Positions 1 through 11,795 of a stretch of DNA of 64,000 nt are shown in pieces (the stretch's first letter is position 1; each line of letters opens with the position of its first letter). Under the pieces are notes generated by a model. That model ran no database searches and was not told the DNA's origin. It was given only the letters and a program-made list of their open reading frames with translations. The position numbers and the translations under genes are program-made. The stretch is taken from positions 2,001,501 to 2,065,500 of the forward strand of contig OU612070.1 in NCBI GenBank assembly GCA_914767715.1. The letters run 5' to 3'. The DNA comes from Membranipora membranacea. Its lineage: Eukaryota; Bryozoa; Gymnolaemata; Cheilostomatida; Membraniporidae.

Positions 1-73
1 TTATATTGTCATTCCTCTGCTGCATTAACTTTCTTGCATCAAATAATTTGAATGCCTTCACTTTTGCCACCAG

Positions 74-2785
74 TCAGTCACATAACCCTGGTGTCATTAG
101 TTGTTTGTCCAGAAGGTCATCCACTACACCATTCTGCTGCAAATACACAAAAAAATTTCATAAATATCTGCATATGGCTATATCAACCTAAATGATCTCA
201 AATATATAATCTAGGCTGTGTCTGGGGATTATGACCATTGCATTGCAGCGGTCGTCGTGGCCCAAACCAAAGTGGTAAATTAAATCGGCTTATTATTACT
301 ACCCATCAGTCCCCTAGCTATGAGAGCTGTTGGGCAACACTGAGTTACATTTATCTAACCCAGAATTTTGTGCTGATTTCAAATCTCTGGTTTCTTCAGC
401 TCCCAGTTGAAAAGTTATTCAGGGTTATAGTCAAGAAAACACCAAAAGTTATCATTCAGTTTACCTAAACAGAAAGAGGACAACAGTTTGACAGCATTTA
501 TATGTGTAGATAGGTTGCTTAAATACCATGTCATAGTTCTACACCTATCAGTTTGCCAACAAAAAAGGAGGAGATAATTCTTATAATTGCCTATGTCATC
601 CAATTGTTTTGCCCAAGTATAGCCTGTAGTGTACTGTCCTGATTAAAAAAACCTCACCATTTGTGCCCTGATATTATATATAATATAAACTAATGTGTAC
701 CAATATACCTACATCGACCGCTTGGTCAAAAAACCACTACAGCATGCATCCAACCAAAACCTTCGGACTTGCTCAATACAAATTTAATTATATTCGACTG
801 ATTGCCTCTGACAACAGCATTGAACAAGGTCCGGGAAGAATTGGTAGCTCAACTTCTATCAAATCAGTGGATATAATGTATTCGATGACATTGGCTGCTG
901 CGCGAACTGTAGAGGGGAACCAGAATGAGTCGAATGGGAGCACATTCTGTTACTTTGTCTCCCTAGGAAATTTGTACTATCGCCAATAAAAAAAAGATGC
1001 AAAGAAGGATTCCATTCTGTATGATAGGCCTGGATGGCACATATCATGAATTTGAATGGGATCCTCGACTCGCATGTGGCTCGACTCGCATGTGGCTCGA
1101 CTCGCATGTGGTTTCGACTTTGAGGTATTATAATCACATTCAGTCTCCCTCTGTTAATACTATAAAAATTGTTTCCCTCCTTGTGTGACGGCCTTTGAAA
1201 AATAAGCGCAGGTTTATCTCTGAAAGTCCACTCGGTCTCAAATTTTATGCGCTCAAACTAATTTTGCAAATATCTTGACCAGAAAAATCAGCTAATTAAG
1301 CGTGAAGGTCTTTTTGATATGTATATGCATAGATTGCATCCTCTACTGCTGAGTGAGGAAAAAAACGTAATCAGTGGTATTACCTAAATTAGAATACATT
1401 ACTGGCATTTGAATCAAATTACAAGAAACAGCATCCCACCATGACAAACCTACAGAATGATCAATAATAGCACTCAATCATACCTATTTAAATTCATATC
1501 TGTTAAATTACCAGTTAGTCCTCTCCTAAACCCCAGTTGCCCAGACTATTGGATAGTGACACTTCACACAGAAAATGAGTACCCATTAAGAGTTATTACT
1601 ATTATTGAGAATAACCTCCTCTTATTATTTTGGGTTAAAAATTAAGTTTTGGTGTCTTCTGGACTACATGAGAAACTAAGTACTCCATAGATGGTCAATC
1701 CCATTGAACATTGTGTAGAACATGCTGCAGATCAAGCAGCCCAGTTGCAGCAACAATGTTTTATCAGTGAAATGACTGCTTTTTAAACTTAGAAACTATA
1801 TGGCGGATTACGAAGACAAGTCAAGAAATGCAGAACTATTTGAGCCATTTTTACAGATTTAAATGTGGCCAGAAATGATAGGGTGATTACACTTACAAAC
1901 GGGATAATATTGACAACATGTAGGGGTCACATATATTGACCCGAAAAGGAGGGGGGGATTTACCAACTCAATTATAGACAACACACTATTACATCTGTGT
2001 AAACCAAGGTGGTAAACACTAACTTTGGATAGATAAAATAATTCTGGGGAGCATTACCTCTGCTTCATCAGGATATGCTTTTCCCTCATCATAATACCCA
2101 TCATCCTCACTGTCTCCAGTGCTACCTTTTCTATCACAACACCTGCCATGCCCCCAGGGATCAAGGCATGATTAATGGCTTATAACGCCTTACATAGCTT
2201 TGACATAGCACCCTTTAAAATGTATCAATTATATTGTACAACACAGGTATCCCTTGGCCCAAAACTATCTTTTATTTGCCCAAAAATATATTTTATGTTT
2301 ATATGAGGTTTATTGGTGAGATGTTGCTGTTTTTTTCACATCCGATAATGAAGCTGGATAATGATGAGTTGTTAGGAGTTACCATAAACATATAAATACT
2401 AATAGTATTTATAATTGTTTGTATTTGTTGTGAGTTACAGATGCCAGATAATCAAGTCAAACTGTAGAACCGCCAACTATTTCTGCCAAGGTATTCATTG
2501 GTTACTTTCCATGGAGCATTGATCTTACAGATTTCCTATCATTCCCGATTTTTTAGTAGTTTGAACACTCATTTTCAGCAATGTTTGGGCTGTTATACAT
2601 ATGTTGGAAGCTGTTGAACAACACGTATCGCGCTATCACTGAGCTGTGTATTAAAAAATATCCTGCGTGTGTCGTGCGAGACGCTTAAACTGTGTTGTGT
2701 GATCAGCAAGGCAGCGGTTAAGTAACACTTAATGTACTTACAGCATATTTTTCAGTCATCCCTAGTGGTTTGATGTTTCCTCGAG
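74..2785 (-). CDS. Fragments of an unrecognised split gene (three orphan exons)
   Basis: Three short minus-strand stretches look like real exons. At 2785-2742 an exon follows a TTTCAG acceptor, reads RGNIKPLGMTEKYA and ends at a GTAAGT donor. At 2142-2058 an exon reads CCDRKGSTGDSEDDGYYDEG and onward through KAYPDEAE to a GTAATG donor. At 136-74 a candidate terminal exon follows a long pyrimidine tract with a CAGCAG double acceptor, reads NGVVDDLLDKQLMTPGLCD and stops with TGA. Phases of the first two do not join directly, so at least one exon between them is missing from my model, and I see no start codon. They may belong to one gene transcribed leftward or to different genes. No family is recognised; the middle exon is acidic and Gly/Tyr-rich. 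Confidence 0.3.
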
Positions 2786-3700
2786 CTGAAATGTTGTCAC
2801 AATTGTCTTCCATTCCATCAAAAACTTTTCAGAGACAGCTCCCGCCTCACTGGAAAGCTTGTACTGACAGAACATGCTTGTTCTATAGGAGAAAAACAAA
2901 ATTTGTGTTAACGTGGTCATCTTAGCTATATCAGAGAAGTCACTAAAAGCAAACAATACTGTTACCTGCTCTCGCTTTACTCGGTGGATTACTCTAGAGA
3001 GAACTATGAGAAAACACAATTGACCAAATCCATACTAGGATTCTGATAGAGAGCCCGTCAAATGGTATCATGATTACATACTAGTCCTTGCGCACCGACC
3101 GAGACAAGAGCTCGCCCCCACCCACAAGTTCATAAGTGAGCGGGTTGAGCTAGGCTCCAAATTGAAGCTGATTAAGTCATTAGCGATGATCAATTTTCAA
3201 TTGCCTCACAGTGTTGTGAGTTCCAATAATTCCAATAAATCCATTTCTCACCTCGTCGTTTTTTATTGTGGTGAGTCTTGTACACTGCCATGGCCAGGCT
3301 GTTTTATTTGTTTGAGTTCTTTCCTATTTCATTAAAACAGACTTCCCTCCAGCCTTTCATCACAGAAAACCAATGTCTGTCAAGTAATTCGTCCACATCC
3401 CCTATTTCATACTTGCTTTTTATCGGCTCTTGCTGTATATATCCTGAAAACATTTTAAAATTCCTCTTAACTGAAAATATGCCCATTCATACAGTGTCCA
3501 TAAAAATTATAAATATTATATTTTTATGGCCAATCTTCATCTAAATTATTACATCAGATAGAGCACTTCAGCAGGCTCTTGAATGAGGCTCCTGTGGTCG
3601 ACCAGTAAGCTTTTGCAGGTCTGAGGCCGTCTTCTGTACAAAATGGGATGGAGAAATGCCCTGAGATTGAAGAGATCAAAGAGCCTGCAGAATTACTAAG
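137..3700. other. Gene-poor AT-rich stretch
   Basis: Apart from the orphan minus-strand exons (2058-2142, 2742-2785) and a short tandem repeat at 1064-1111, I see no supported coding region here. Open frames at 693-989 and 3278-3544 lack splice context and protein-like composition. Confidence 0.5.
1064..1111. repeat. Short tandem repeat, three 16-bp units
   Basis: Three perfect head-to-tail copies of CTCGACTCGCATGTGG, at 1064-1079, 1080-1095 and 1096-1111. GC content is clearly higher than the flanks. Confidence 0.9.
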
Positions 3701-4110
3701 TGAAGGGGTGTGTGGGTACAGAGCAGGCCTGGAACAGATTTTTTCAATGTCAGCCAATATAAATCTGCAACAAGAATTCGACAAGCCGTTGTTGGGAAAC
3801 TCATGTTTGTGGATGACAATGCCTTTGTTGTTCACAACTTTGAGGATACCTAGGAAATAACCAACATGTTTGCCCTATCCAGCCAGCAGTTGGGCGGTAA
3901 ATCAACATTAAGCAACCATAGATTCACTACCAGCCGCTTCCTGGCTCATATGATAGTCGTCAACATGTTTGAATAGACAATTAAGAGCTTTTCAGTGTTC
4001 AAAAGTTTAAGTATCTCGCATCAACAATAATGTCCAACAACAGAATTGACGAAGAGAACAACCCAAGAATATCTAATGCCTCAATCTCCGACGGCAGGTT
4101 AAAGAATAGA

Positions 4111-4615
4111 CTTTCTGAGCTCTTATTTATGCCTCAATTCGGAGTTTTCCTCTCTCCAGTTTGGTACTTTTAACTCATGCCGCATAGGAAAAACCTGCTA
4201 AAAGAGGGTTATATTGAAAACAGATAATGTTAGGATAAAAATGATTTTTGATTCAGAGTCTGCACCATTGAAAACCCTGTGAGACAGGGTTTCCAATTTA
4301 TTGGAGGCTTGAATGTTGATAAATCTTTATTTTAGTGATGAAACTCATGAAAGATTTTGCCAAATTGTCCGCAAAACAGGCGGAAAATTCCATAATTGAC
4401 TATCCAAATACTATACTATTATTATTTCCCAAACTATGTCCATATGAGTTTTCAATGTTGCAGATTCTAAATCAATAATAATTTTTATCCTATTATAAGC
4501 GGTTTTCAAGATAACTCTCTTTTCAGCACGTTTTTCCTATGCGGCGTTGGTTAAAAGTACCAAACTGGAGAGAGGACAACTCAAAATTGAGGCCTAAATC
4601 AGAGTTCAGAAAACT
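4111..4615. mobile_element. Palindromic MITE-like insertion, copy 1
   Basis: About 505 bp with long inverted arms of roughly 130 bp. The left arm starts TTTCTGAGCTCTTATTTATG and the right arm ends in a matching ...CAGAGTTCAGAAAA. Inner arm ends carry GGATAAAAAT / ATTTTTATCC. It sits inside the reverse-transcriptase remnant. No coding capacity. Target-site duplication is not cleanly resolved; a 3-bp GAC on both outer sides of the compound insertion is possible. Confidence 0.7.
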
Positions 4616-4620
4616 GTCTA

Positions 4621-4755
4621 TAGGATTGATTTCATGAGCTGCTTCTTTGTATACTGGCCAAGGTTCTCCTTCATAGAGCAAGGAGGACAATACTATGGCA
4701 TGGTAAATAGAACATTTGGTTTTAAATGCGAAATCCTTGTTATACCAGCCTTTAT
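4621..4755 (-). mobile_element. Inverted duplicate fragment of the retrotransposon
   Basis: The reverse complement of this segment matches the retrotransposon sequence that begins near 5245 on the plus strand. Both contain ACAAGGAT, TTTAAAACCAAAT, CTATTTACC, the CTTGGCCAGTAT block and the GCAGC-CAT region. It is therefore a second, inverted copy of the segment around FPIYRIIVL...EAWP, lying between the two MITE-like insertions. Confidence 0.7.
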
Positions 4756-5239
4756 AGTTTTCTGAGTTCTAATTTGAGACTCTATTCGGAGTTATCCTCT
4801 CTCCAGTTTCGTACTTATAACACACGCCACATAGGAAAAAGGAGCTGAATAGAGGGTTATCTTGAAACTGCTTATAATAGGATAACAGTTTTTTAATACA
4901 GAATCCACATCATTTAAAGTTCATAGGGAAATAGTTCGTTTAATATTTTTGGTACATGGATTGTCATTTATATCAATCTTCGCCTGTTTTGCGGACAAAT
5001 ATCATGGAATTTTTCATGAAAATTTTCACTAAAATGGCGATTTTTCAGCATTCAAGCCCCAAGTGTTTGGAGACCCTGTCCCTGAGGGTCCTCCATCTAG
5101 ACACATTTTTGTCCTATTATAATCGGTTTTCAAGATAACCCTCTTTTCAGCTCCTTTCTCCTATGCGATGTGGGTTAAAAGTATCAAACTGGAGAGAGGA
5201 CAACTCCAAATAGAGGCTCGAATTAGAGCTCAGAAAACT
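4756..5239. mobile_element. Palindromic MITE-like insertion, copy 2
   Basis: About 484 bp, the same family as the copy at 4111-4615. The arms begin GTTTTCTGAGTTCTAATTTG and end GAGCTCAGAAAAC. Shared blocks include CTCTCTCCAGTTT and TCCTATTATAA. Both ends abut the same retrotransposon sequence, in opposite orientations, so the region is a large imperfect palindrome. Confidence 0.7.
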
Positions 5240-6550
5240 GACTCTAAAGTGTGGAACCACAAGGATATCACCTTTAAAACCAAATTCCCTATTTACCGTA
5301 TCATTGTATTGTGCCCCTTGCTATATGAAGCAGAAGCTTGGCCAGTATAAAAAGTAGCAGCACATAAATTCAACACCTACAAGATGAGACATCTAAGACA
5401 AATTCTTATCATCAAGTGGTGGGATTTTGTTTCAATCAAACACATCCTCTTACAGGCAATTTCACCTAGTATGTGTGAGCTCCTCATCCAGAGAAACCTG
5501 AGATGGGTTTTTCATGTGAATAATGGACAATAACAGAATTCCTAAGCAAACACTATACTATCAACTTCGAGAAGGAAAGCGGGTATTGGTCGAGTAGGAA
5601 TGAGTTTTCAAGATATTGTTAAAAGAAATCTAAAAGACAAGATTATCCCATTGGACGTTGGCAGACTCAGCATAAAATGAAATACATGGAGAGAATCGGT
5701 TCAACGGCAGTCGTCTTCGGATACGGAGGACATCTAGTGATTACGATGATTCTATCTACTACTTGTGACTGGTGCTCCAATATGTTGTAACAACTAAAAT
5801 CGCCGATCAAGATTAATAATCCTAGACAGAACAGTAATATTGAGCCTTAGGATTGAGGCAACGAGGCATATATATGTGGTTGATAAGACACTGAACATTG
5901 TAGTAGTATCGGTGTTATCATTGTCTTGTGGTCTACATACAAGGGTTTTCAATTGAGAACTCGATCAATTTTGATCGGATTATGAAAATTGTAAAAAGTT
6001 TAACTGCTTGTCGTGAAGAGTTTACAACATCAAATTGATAACAAGACGATTCAGAATGTTAAACCTGGATTGTGGACTGCAATAAATGATATCATACTTG
6101 CCACTAATCAATTAGTTGTCGTAATGTCACCCATCCATTGCCTCACTTAAACTGGATATGGTGCCCTGTCCAGGTTTATTATTAAGTCTATGGCTGCTTT
6201 AAAAATATGTATATTAATAATATGCTCACTTGTAGAGATATGATAGTATATCACAGCTACTGTCAGGTAATGAGGTAGGGGCGAGAGCAAATCTTTCACT
6301 GCTACAAAAATAATAAATAGACATTGTTAAAACGATCATCCAATTGAAATTGAAAGCTCACTTAGTTGAAATGACGTGACTCGTTCTGCTTCTAGATATG
6401 CAGGACAACGCCTAGATAAAATGTCATTGCATGTTTTCAGCAATCTTTTTCAGGAGGACATGAGCCTAGAAAGGGATTACAAAAGTATCTGTGTCCCAAA
6501 AAGAGATGGCATGATTCAGGAGACCTTTTGTACCAAGCTTCACAGAAGAT

Positions 6551-6594
6551 GAATAAACTGCGTCATCATAATATTATGATGATGCAGTTTATTC
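6551..6594. repeat. Near-perfect 44-bp palindrome
   Basis: Two 22-bp arms without spacer, GAATAAACTGCGTCATCATA and so on, matching at 21 of 22 positions (one G/A difference). Confidence 0.85.
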
Positions 6595-7430
6595 ATCCAT
6601 CGTCATCAATCGCATGATAGGAACTGTTGATCAGCCACTTCCTGTTTACAGCAGCCATATTTGATCTCAAGGTCATGTGACATCAAAATATATGATTTCA
6701 CAAGTTTTTTTTATATATTCTGATTACCCCTATACACTGAGTTTCAACAGTATCGCATGATGGGAACTTGAAGTAGGGAGAAATTGACTATTTAAGGCGT
6801 CCATATCAGAGTTTGAGATGATGTGACATACACATTAACAATGTCATAAGATTCCCTATGTGTCATAATCCTCTTATTCTTTAAGTTTTAACCTAAGCGC
6901 AGGATAAGAACTACTAATCGGCGACCACTTCCTGATGTCAAAACTTTCGACTATGTAATTCCCGTTAGACCAAAGTTTCAACTGTATCGTATCAGTCAGT
7001 AAGTGGTTACAGCATTAGGCTAATGAATGCGTATAAGGCCCTAGCTAGTTGGTTAGAACTTCCACTCACATTGAGAGTTGAGAGAGAAAAGGCCTCATCA
7101 ACTGGGGCACACGACCACTGGACTTGCATCAACATCAGGAGCCCCGTAGAGTGGACCATTCATCCAAGCTGACAAGAAATCAATCATTTAGACTCATGAC
7201 TAGTAGGCCTACAGCTTCTGAGGGTAAAGGAAAACAAGGCAAAATAAACAGCAGGATTAATCATAGTAGATACTTTTTATCCACTCAAATCAATATGATT
7301 ATATGATGTCAAACCAATCACTCAATAGTAGCAGTTATTATCCAAAAAGTTAAATCAACAACTGTTATGAATAAATCCCGAGATCCTTGAGCCTTATACT
7401 TTCAATTCATTAATTCCATGCCGCCAAGTC

Positions 7431-7540
7431 ACAGGCCTCCTGTAGTTGGTGCAAGTCCAGTGGTCAATTGCCATAGTGATCAAGGCCTTGTCCACTTAGG
7501 CACTAGACCAGTGGACTTGCACCAACTACAGAAGGCCTGT
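7431..7540. repeat. Stem-loop with 35-bp arms
   Basis: Arms at 7431-7465 and 7506-7540 match at 33 of 35 positions (core TAGTTGGTGCAAGTCCA), with a 40-bp spacer. A third, partial relative (GACCACTGGACTTGCATCAA) lies near 7112, so this is a dispersed repeat, probably a small non-autonomous DNA element. Confidence 0.8.
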
Positions 7541-7813
7541 GCTCCAAGTCCATCCATCAATCAATTCTTATCATAGGAATACTGCATTGCCTGACTGAGG
7601 GCTTTGTCAGGAAATGCAGTTGTCCTATGATTTTTATCCACACAACTCTCTCTCTCTCTCTACTCAACCACTTCTTACTCTTAGGTCTACCAAATTTTTG
7701 CCTCAGCTATGTTCCACTCTGATTCTCAGTTTTGTATAACACACTCCAGTAATTCCAAATTCAAATAAATAGTAGTTAACACTCGCCTCATTAACACTCA
7801 CCTTTTAATAGTT

Positions 7814-8372
7814 ACCTACCACACACTCACCTGCTACACAGACTCACCTGCTACACAGACTCACCTGCTACACAGACTCACCTGCTACACAGACTCACCT
7901 GCTACACAGACTCATCTGCTACACACACTCTCCTGCATGCTACACATACTCTCCTGCATGCTACACACACTCTCCTGCATGCTACACAGACTCACCTGCT
8001 ACACACACTCACCTGCTACACACACTCACCTGCTCCACACACTCACCTGCTACACAGACTCACCTGCTACACAGACTCACCTGCTACACACACTCACCTG
8101 CTACACACACTCTCCTGATACACAGACTCACCTTCTACACAGACTCACCTTCTACACAGACTCACCTGCTACACAGACTCACCTGCTACACACACTCACC
8201 TGCTCCACACACTCTCCTGATACACAGACTCACCTGATACACAGACTCACCTTCTACACAGACTCACCTGCTACACAGACTCACCTGCTACACACACTAC
8301 TAACCACACGCTACTACGCACACGCTACTATACACACACTACTGTATACACGCTACTGTACACACTCACTGC
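7814..8372. repeat. 17-bp minisatellite
   Basis: About 30 head-to-tail units of the type CTACACAGACTCACCTG, with variants (CACACTC, CTTCTACA, CTGATACA, TCTCCTG). Units decay at both ends, the right end into shorter CACACGCTACTA units. Confidence 0.9.
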
Positions 8373-8880
8373 ATGGTGAACAACTCGGGTTACCCACTTA
8401 ACCAAGCCTTGATTGTTCACCCATCCCTCTCAACAAAGCTTTCCAAGCCAGGCTAAGAATCTATTCATTTAGTAGATTTAGTAGGAAATTAGTACTGCCC
8501 CATGAGCAATAAATAATGGATTAGGGGTTAGGCTAATCAGTCAGTGGATACATCATTAGGCCTAGACTAATTAATGATTGCATGTTAGGTCCAGTTTGGT
8601 CCTAGCTAGTTAGAATAAAACTTGTCCTATCAAATAGAGATTTCATTGCCAGATGAGGTGGCTAGAGAAGAGTGGTAGACTAGACTACTAGCTAGCCAGT
8701 AGAGTAGTGGTAGTACTAGTAGGCCTACACACAGCTTAGCCTTGATCATGATCATGATGATCAAACAACCAGTCCAAGGCCTTACCCTTGAACCTCACTC
8801 ATACTTTCCCTTCCACCATCAATCAATTCAATCACATTGACATTCTTCTTATTCTTTATAACATTCTCCCTCTCTCTCTG

Positions 8881-8920
8881 AGCAATGAACTCCCTCTTGA
8901 GGGAGAGGGAGTTCATTGCT
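8881..8920. repeat. Perfect 17-bp-arm hairpin
   Basis: AGCAATGAACTCCCTCT at 8881-8897 is followed by a 6-nt loop and its exact complement at 8904-8920. Confidence 0.9.
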
Positions 8921-9572
8921 ATGAGTCTCACTACCCCAACCACCTGACCTGTCCTACCAATTTTCCCCTCAGGCTCATCTCATTATATTATTATATTTAT
9001 TAGTTAGTTTCATTCATTCTCAGTTCATTGCTCATTGCTCAGTTCAACACTCCACTATTTCCAAATTATCACATAGTCAACACTTACCTCTTGATAAATA
9101 ATGTAGAGAGAAGAATAATTCAGTCACTTTTTCAATCACTCTCTGAAGTGAAGGTCATAATCATTTTCTACAAAATCTTAGATTGCTGCTAACAATTCAT
9201 ATATGCTATAATGGATTTTCTACGTTTCTAACAATTCCACAGTATTGGACTGAAATAAGGGCGGAGCTTTTAAACGCATAGACATTAAATGCCTATTACC
9301 AATATCGATGTCAAATTTCCAATAACTATTAGGAAAACGGAGTTGTCTTCCCAATTGTTTCTACAACTTGATTAGTGTTATTGAGAAGTTATCTACCGGA
9401 TATTGTGAGGGGACGACCCTTCATTGAAACAGTTCATATGTGTTATTCTACAAAAATTTCTGTCATTTCTACGTTTCCGACAATCTACAAATCTACGATC
9501 TACAAACACGATTGTAGAACGTAGAAAAGCTGAAAAATCTCTGATACTGCACCTAACTGGATTATAGCAACA

Positions 9573-9772
9573 NNNNNNNNNNNNNNNNNNNNNNNNNNNN
9601 NNNNNNNNNNNNNNNNNNNNNNNNNNNNNNNNNNNNNNNNNNNNNNNNNNNNNNNNNNNNNNNNNNNNNNNNNNNNNNNNNNNNNNNNNNNNNNNNNNNN
9701 NNNNNNNNNNNNNNNNNNNNNNNNNNNNNNNNNNNNNNNNNNNNNNNNNNNNNNNNNNNNNNNNNNNNNNNN
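9573..9772. other. Assembly gap (200 N)
   Basis: Exactly 200 undetermined bases; a round number, so a scaffold join of unknown true length. Confidence 0.98.
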
Positions 9773-9818
9773 GAAACTGATCATTGGGTAACTATTATTG
9801 GGACCTTGTGATCTTTAA

Positions 9819-10731
9819 ATGAGCTTCACGGCGGACAACGATCCTGAAGAAGCTATAGATCCCAAACTAACACCCATGGTATATACTCATGTCCTTCTGG
9901 CTAGGCTGTGTGTGATCAGAATATTTATACTGCATAAAAAATAAATAACTGAACATTTTGTAGTAGGTAGCATTTGGTATTTCAGAAATTTGACTTATTA
10001 TAGTTTTATTTTACGATTAAAATTTTTTTTTTCATTTTTATGTTCAATCCTTATTAATTTTTCTGCCTACAGTTGTTAAAAGCTTTGAATGGGAAGCTTA
10101 TGAGAAATTAATTGTGTTCAGGGTTTCTATTCAAAGTCATATTATGTTATATAGCCATTTTTTGTTATTGGAATCTGAATGATATTAGTTTATTTGCTAC
10201 TTTGTTTAGATTAGTTATACACATACATACATGTACAAGTTCTACTTATTAAATTGTACAAAATCAATTCACTAATGTGATTATACTCATAAATTTTGGA
10301 TGCATGAGTAATTAGCTTTTTTTTCAGTTCCGTCCATGATACTTAAAGTTTGGAAAATCGGTCAATTTATTTTGATACAAATTTTCATACCATGTCCCAC
10401 CGATGTTAAACTTGAACCGGAAGTTACCTCAATTTTTATTCATGACAATGGGATCTATCCTTATAAATGTCGTTTTAACAGAGCCGATACTCCACTCCAG
10501 CCCCCCTCCCCTGAGTCCAATCTGCCTGCTGATTATTTACGTGCTAGCAGTTTGAAGTGTGACCTTGAAAATACAGCAATTTTTCTCATTTATGTAGTAA
10601 GATTAATTTTCCGGCCTTGTTCAGTTATATATCAGTGGCTCTATGTGCCTCTAATGGCTTTAGTAAGACGTTCTATGCCAACCTTATTGAAGCTATGTGG
10701 CTGTCAACAGTCATTTTTAAATGCAAAATAG
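9819..10731 (+). CDS. Doubtful small two-exon gene, unrecognised
   Basis: A stretch at 9819-9878 reads MSFTADNDPEEAIDPKLTPM and runs into GTATAT, a possible donor. At 10329, after a long T-rich tract and CAG, a 131-codon open frame from 10336 to 10731 begins MILKVWKIGQFILIQIF. It contains KLEPEVTSIFIHDNG, a Pro-rich patch and a hydrophobic segment (AIFLIYVVRLIF). The simple junction between the two is out of phase (joining at GTATAT gives an early stop), so either another exon exists or the two pieces are unrelated. AATAAA-like signals follow near 10770. No family is recognised. Confidence 0.25.
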
Positions 10732-10739
10732 TAATAATT

Positions 10740-11790
10740 ATTATTTAACTATATTTTAATGTTGATTCAAATAAAATGATTTTATTTAGAAAAAACAACA
10801 ACACACAATAGTTTATGATGCAAGGGATAAATGCAAACCCAATCATAGCGCAAAAGCCTGCCAGTTATGCCTAAATGATGATGGCATGATGGTTAAATCC
10901 TTAGATGTCTTATCTCCATATTGGTATTTATTGGTCTCTTCATCTTTGCTGTACTCTTCATAGATGTTTGTTTGTCAGTATACTTCGAGTGGCCCTGACC
11001 ACTTACGCTTATTTCAGTGTACAGGTCTTTTTTAATCACAATACAGCCTAACAGTATACAGCCTCTAATCACTAATAGTGTTCCTCCCTAAATTATACGT
11101 TGCGATATATGTAACGGTATATGTTACGATATACGTTACGATACACCCGAGAGATTATTATCAGCTACCATGATAGGGACAACCAAAGATAAAATCTAAA
11201 AATGTGAGGCAAAAAAGTATCTCTGAACACCCTGGTCCTCTGCAGACCATCTTCTACACAATCACAGGCAGTACATGGACAATTCAATACTCACCTCATG
11301 AATCTAATATTATCCGATGAGCGCTCATGTCCTGGTTGCGGCACAAACCAGGATGACCATTATGTATAGCATTGCCTCAATTCCAACATTAGGAAATTCC
11401 CCATACCAAAACCAACCGCACACATCTCATACATATATTCAACATTAGGACGGAATATTTCAGTAACAATCAAAACCAATAAGTAATAGTAATAATTGAA
11501 AAATTTAAGGAGAACAATTCTAACTTCCATTCCTATACGCGACATCATGGAGTCCTTGGTCACACGCAACTATGTTTCAAGAAATCATTCATGGTAAAAT
11601 ATTAAAAGTCAACTGAGATAATACATCTATTTGAGATTGAGGCATCACATCACATAAAGAATAAGTAAAACCTTGATAAAGTATATACTGGAAGGTTACT
11701 ATTGTCTCCGCAAAATCTAAGAAAAGGGAAATGCCACTACCAACAACTTTGGATTAGTCTTAGCACTTAAACTGACTTGAAGTATGAGCT
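10740..11790. other. Intergenic region downstream of the Kizuna-like gene
   Basis: No coding region or repeat that I can support, apart from a short run of GATATACGTTACGAT-like direct repeats near 11100-11145. Confidence 0.45.
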
Positions 11791-11795
11791 GAGAT

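Larger units (their letters stand above)
3760..5730 (+). mobile_element. Degraded L2/CR1-like non-LTR retrotransposon (reverse transcriptase remnant)
   Basis: Reading across frameshifts and stops, the plus strand shows the C-terminal half of a non-LTR reverse transcriptase. About 3765-3850 encodes RQAVVGKLMFVDDNAFVVHN, the catalytic box with FVDD in place of the usual FADD. At 4009-4110 comes KFKYLASTIMSNNRIDEE followed by GRLKNR, typical of the thumb region. After the insertions, 5250-5420 gives FPIYRIIVLCPLLYEAEAWP and then a HLRQILIIKWWDFVS segment. Further on (5500-5720) there are weak matches to RRWVFHV-like and terminal DIVKRNLKDK-like segments. The element is interrupted between GRLKNR and VWNHKDI by about 1.1 kb containing two palindromic insertions and an inverted copy of part of the element. 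It carries many stops and is dead. The 5' portion (ORF1, endonuclease) is not visible. Confidence 0.8.
5731..9572. other. Intergenic region rich in inverted and tandem repeats
   Basis: No supported gene. It contains a 44-bp palindrome (6551-6594), a 110-bp stem-loop (7431-7540), a 17-bp minisatellite (7814-8372) and a perfect hairpin (8881-8920). The 154-codon open frame at 7937-8401 is only a by-product of the minisatellite (repeating THLLHTLT-like peptide). Confidence 0.6.

Noticed and set aside
4111-5239. CRISPR-like or large tandem array
   Set aside because: The repeats are two inverted-arm elements inside a retrotransposon, in a eukaryotic genome; no regular spacers.
7937-8401. 154-codon open frame with His/Thr/Leu-rich repeats
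   Set aside because: Produced entirely by the 17-bp minisatellite; no start context, splice sites or independent composition.
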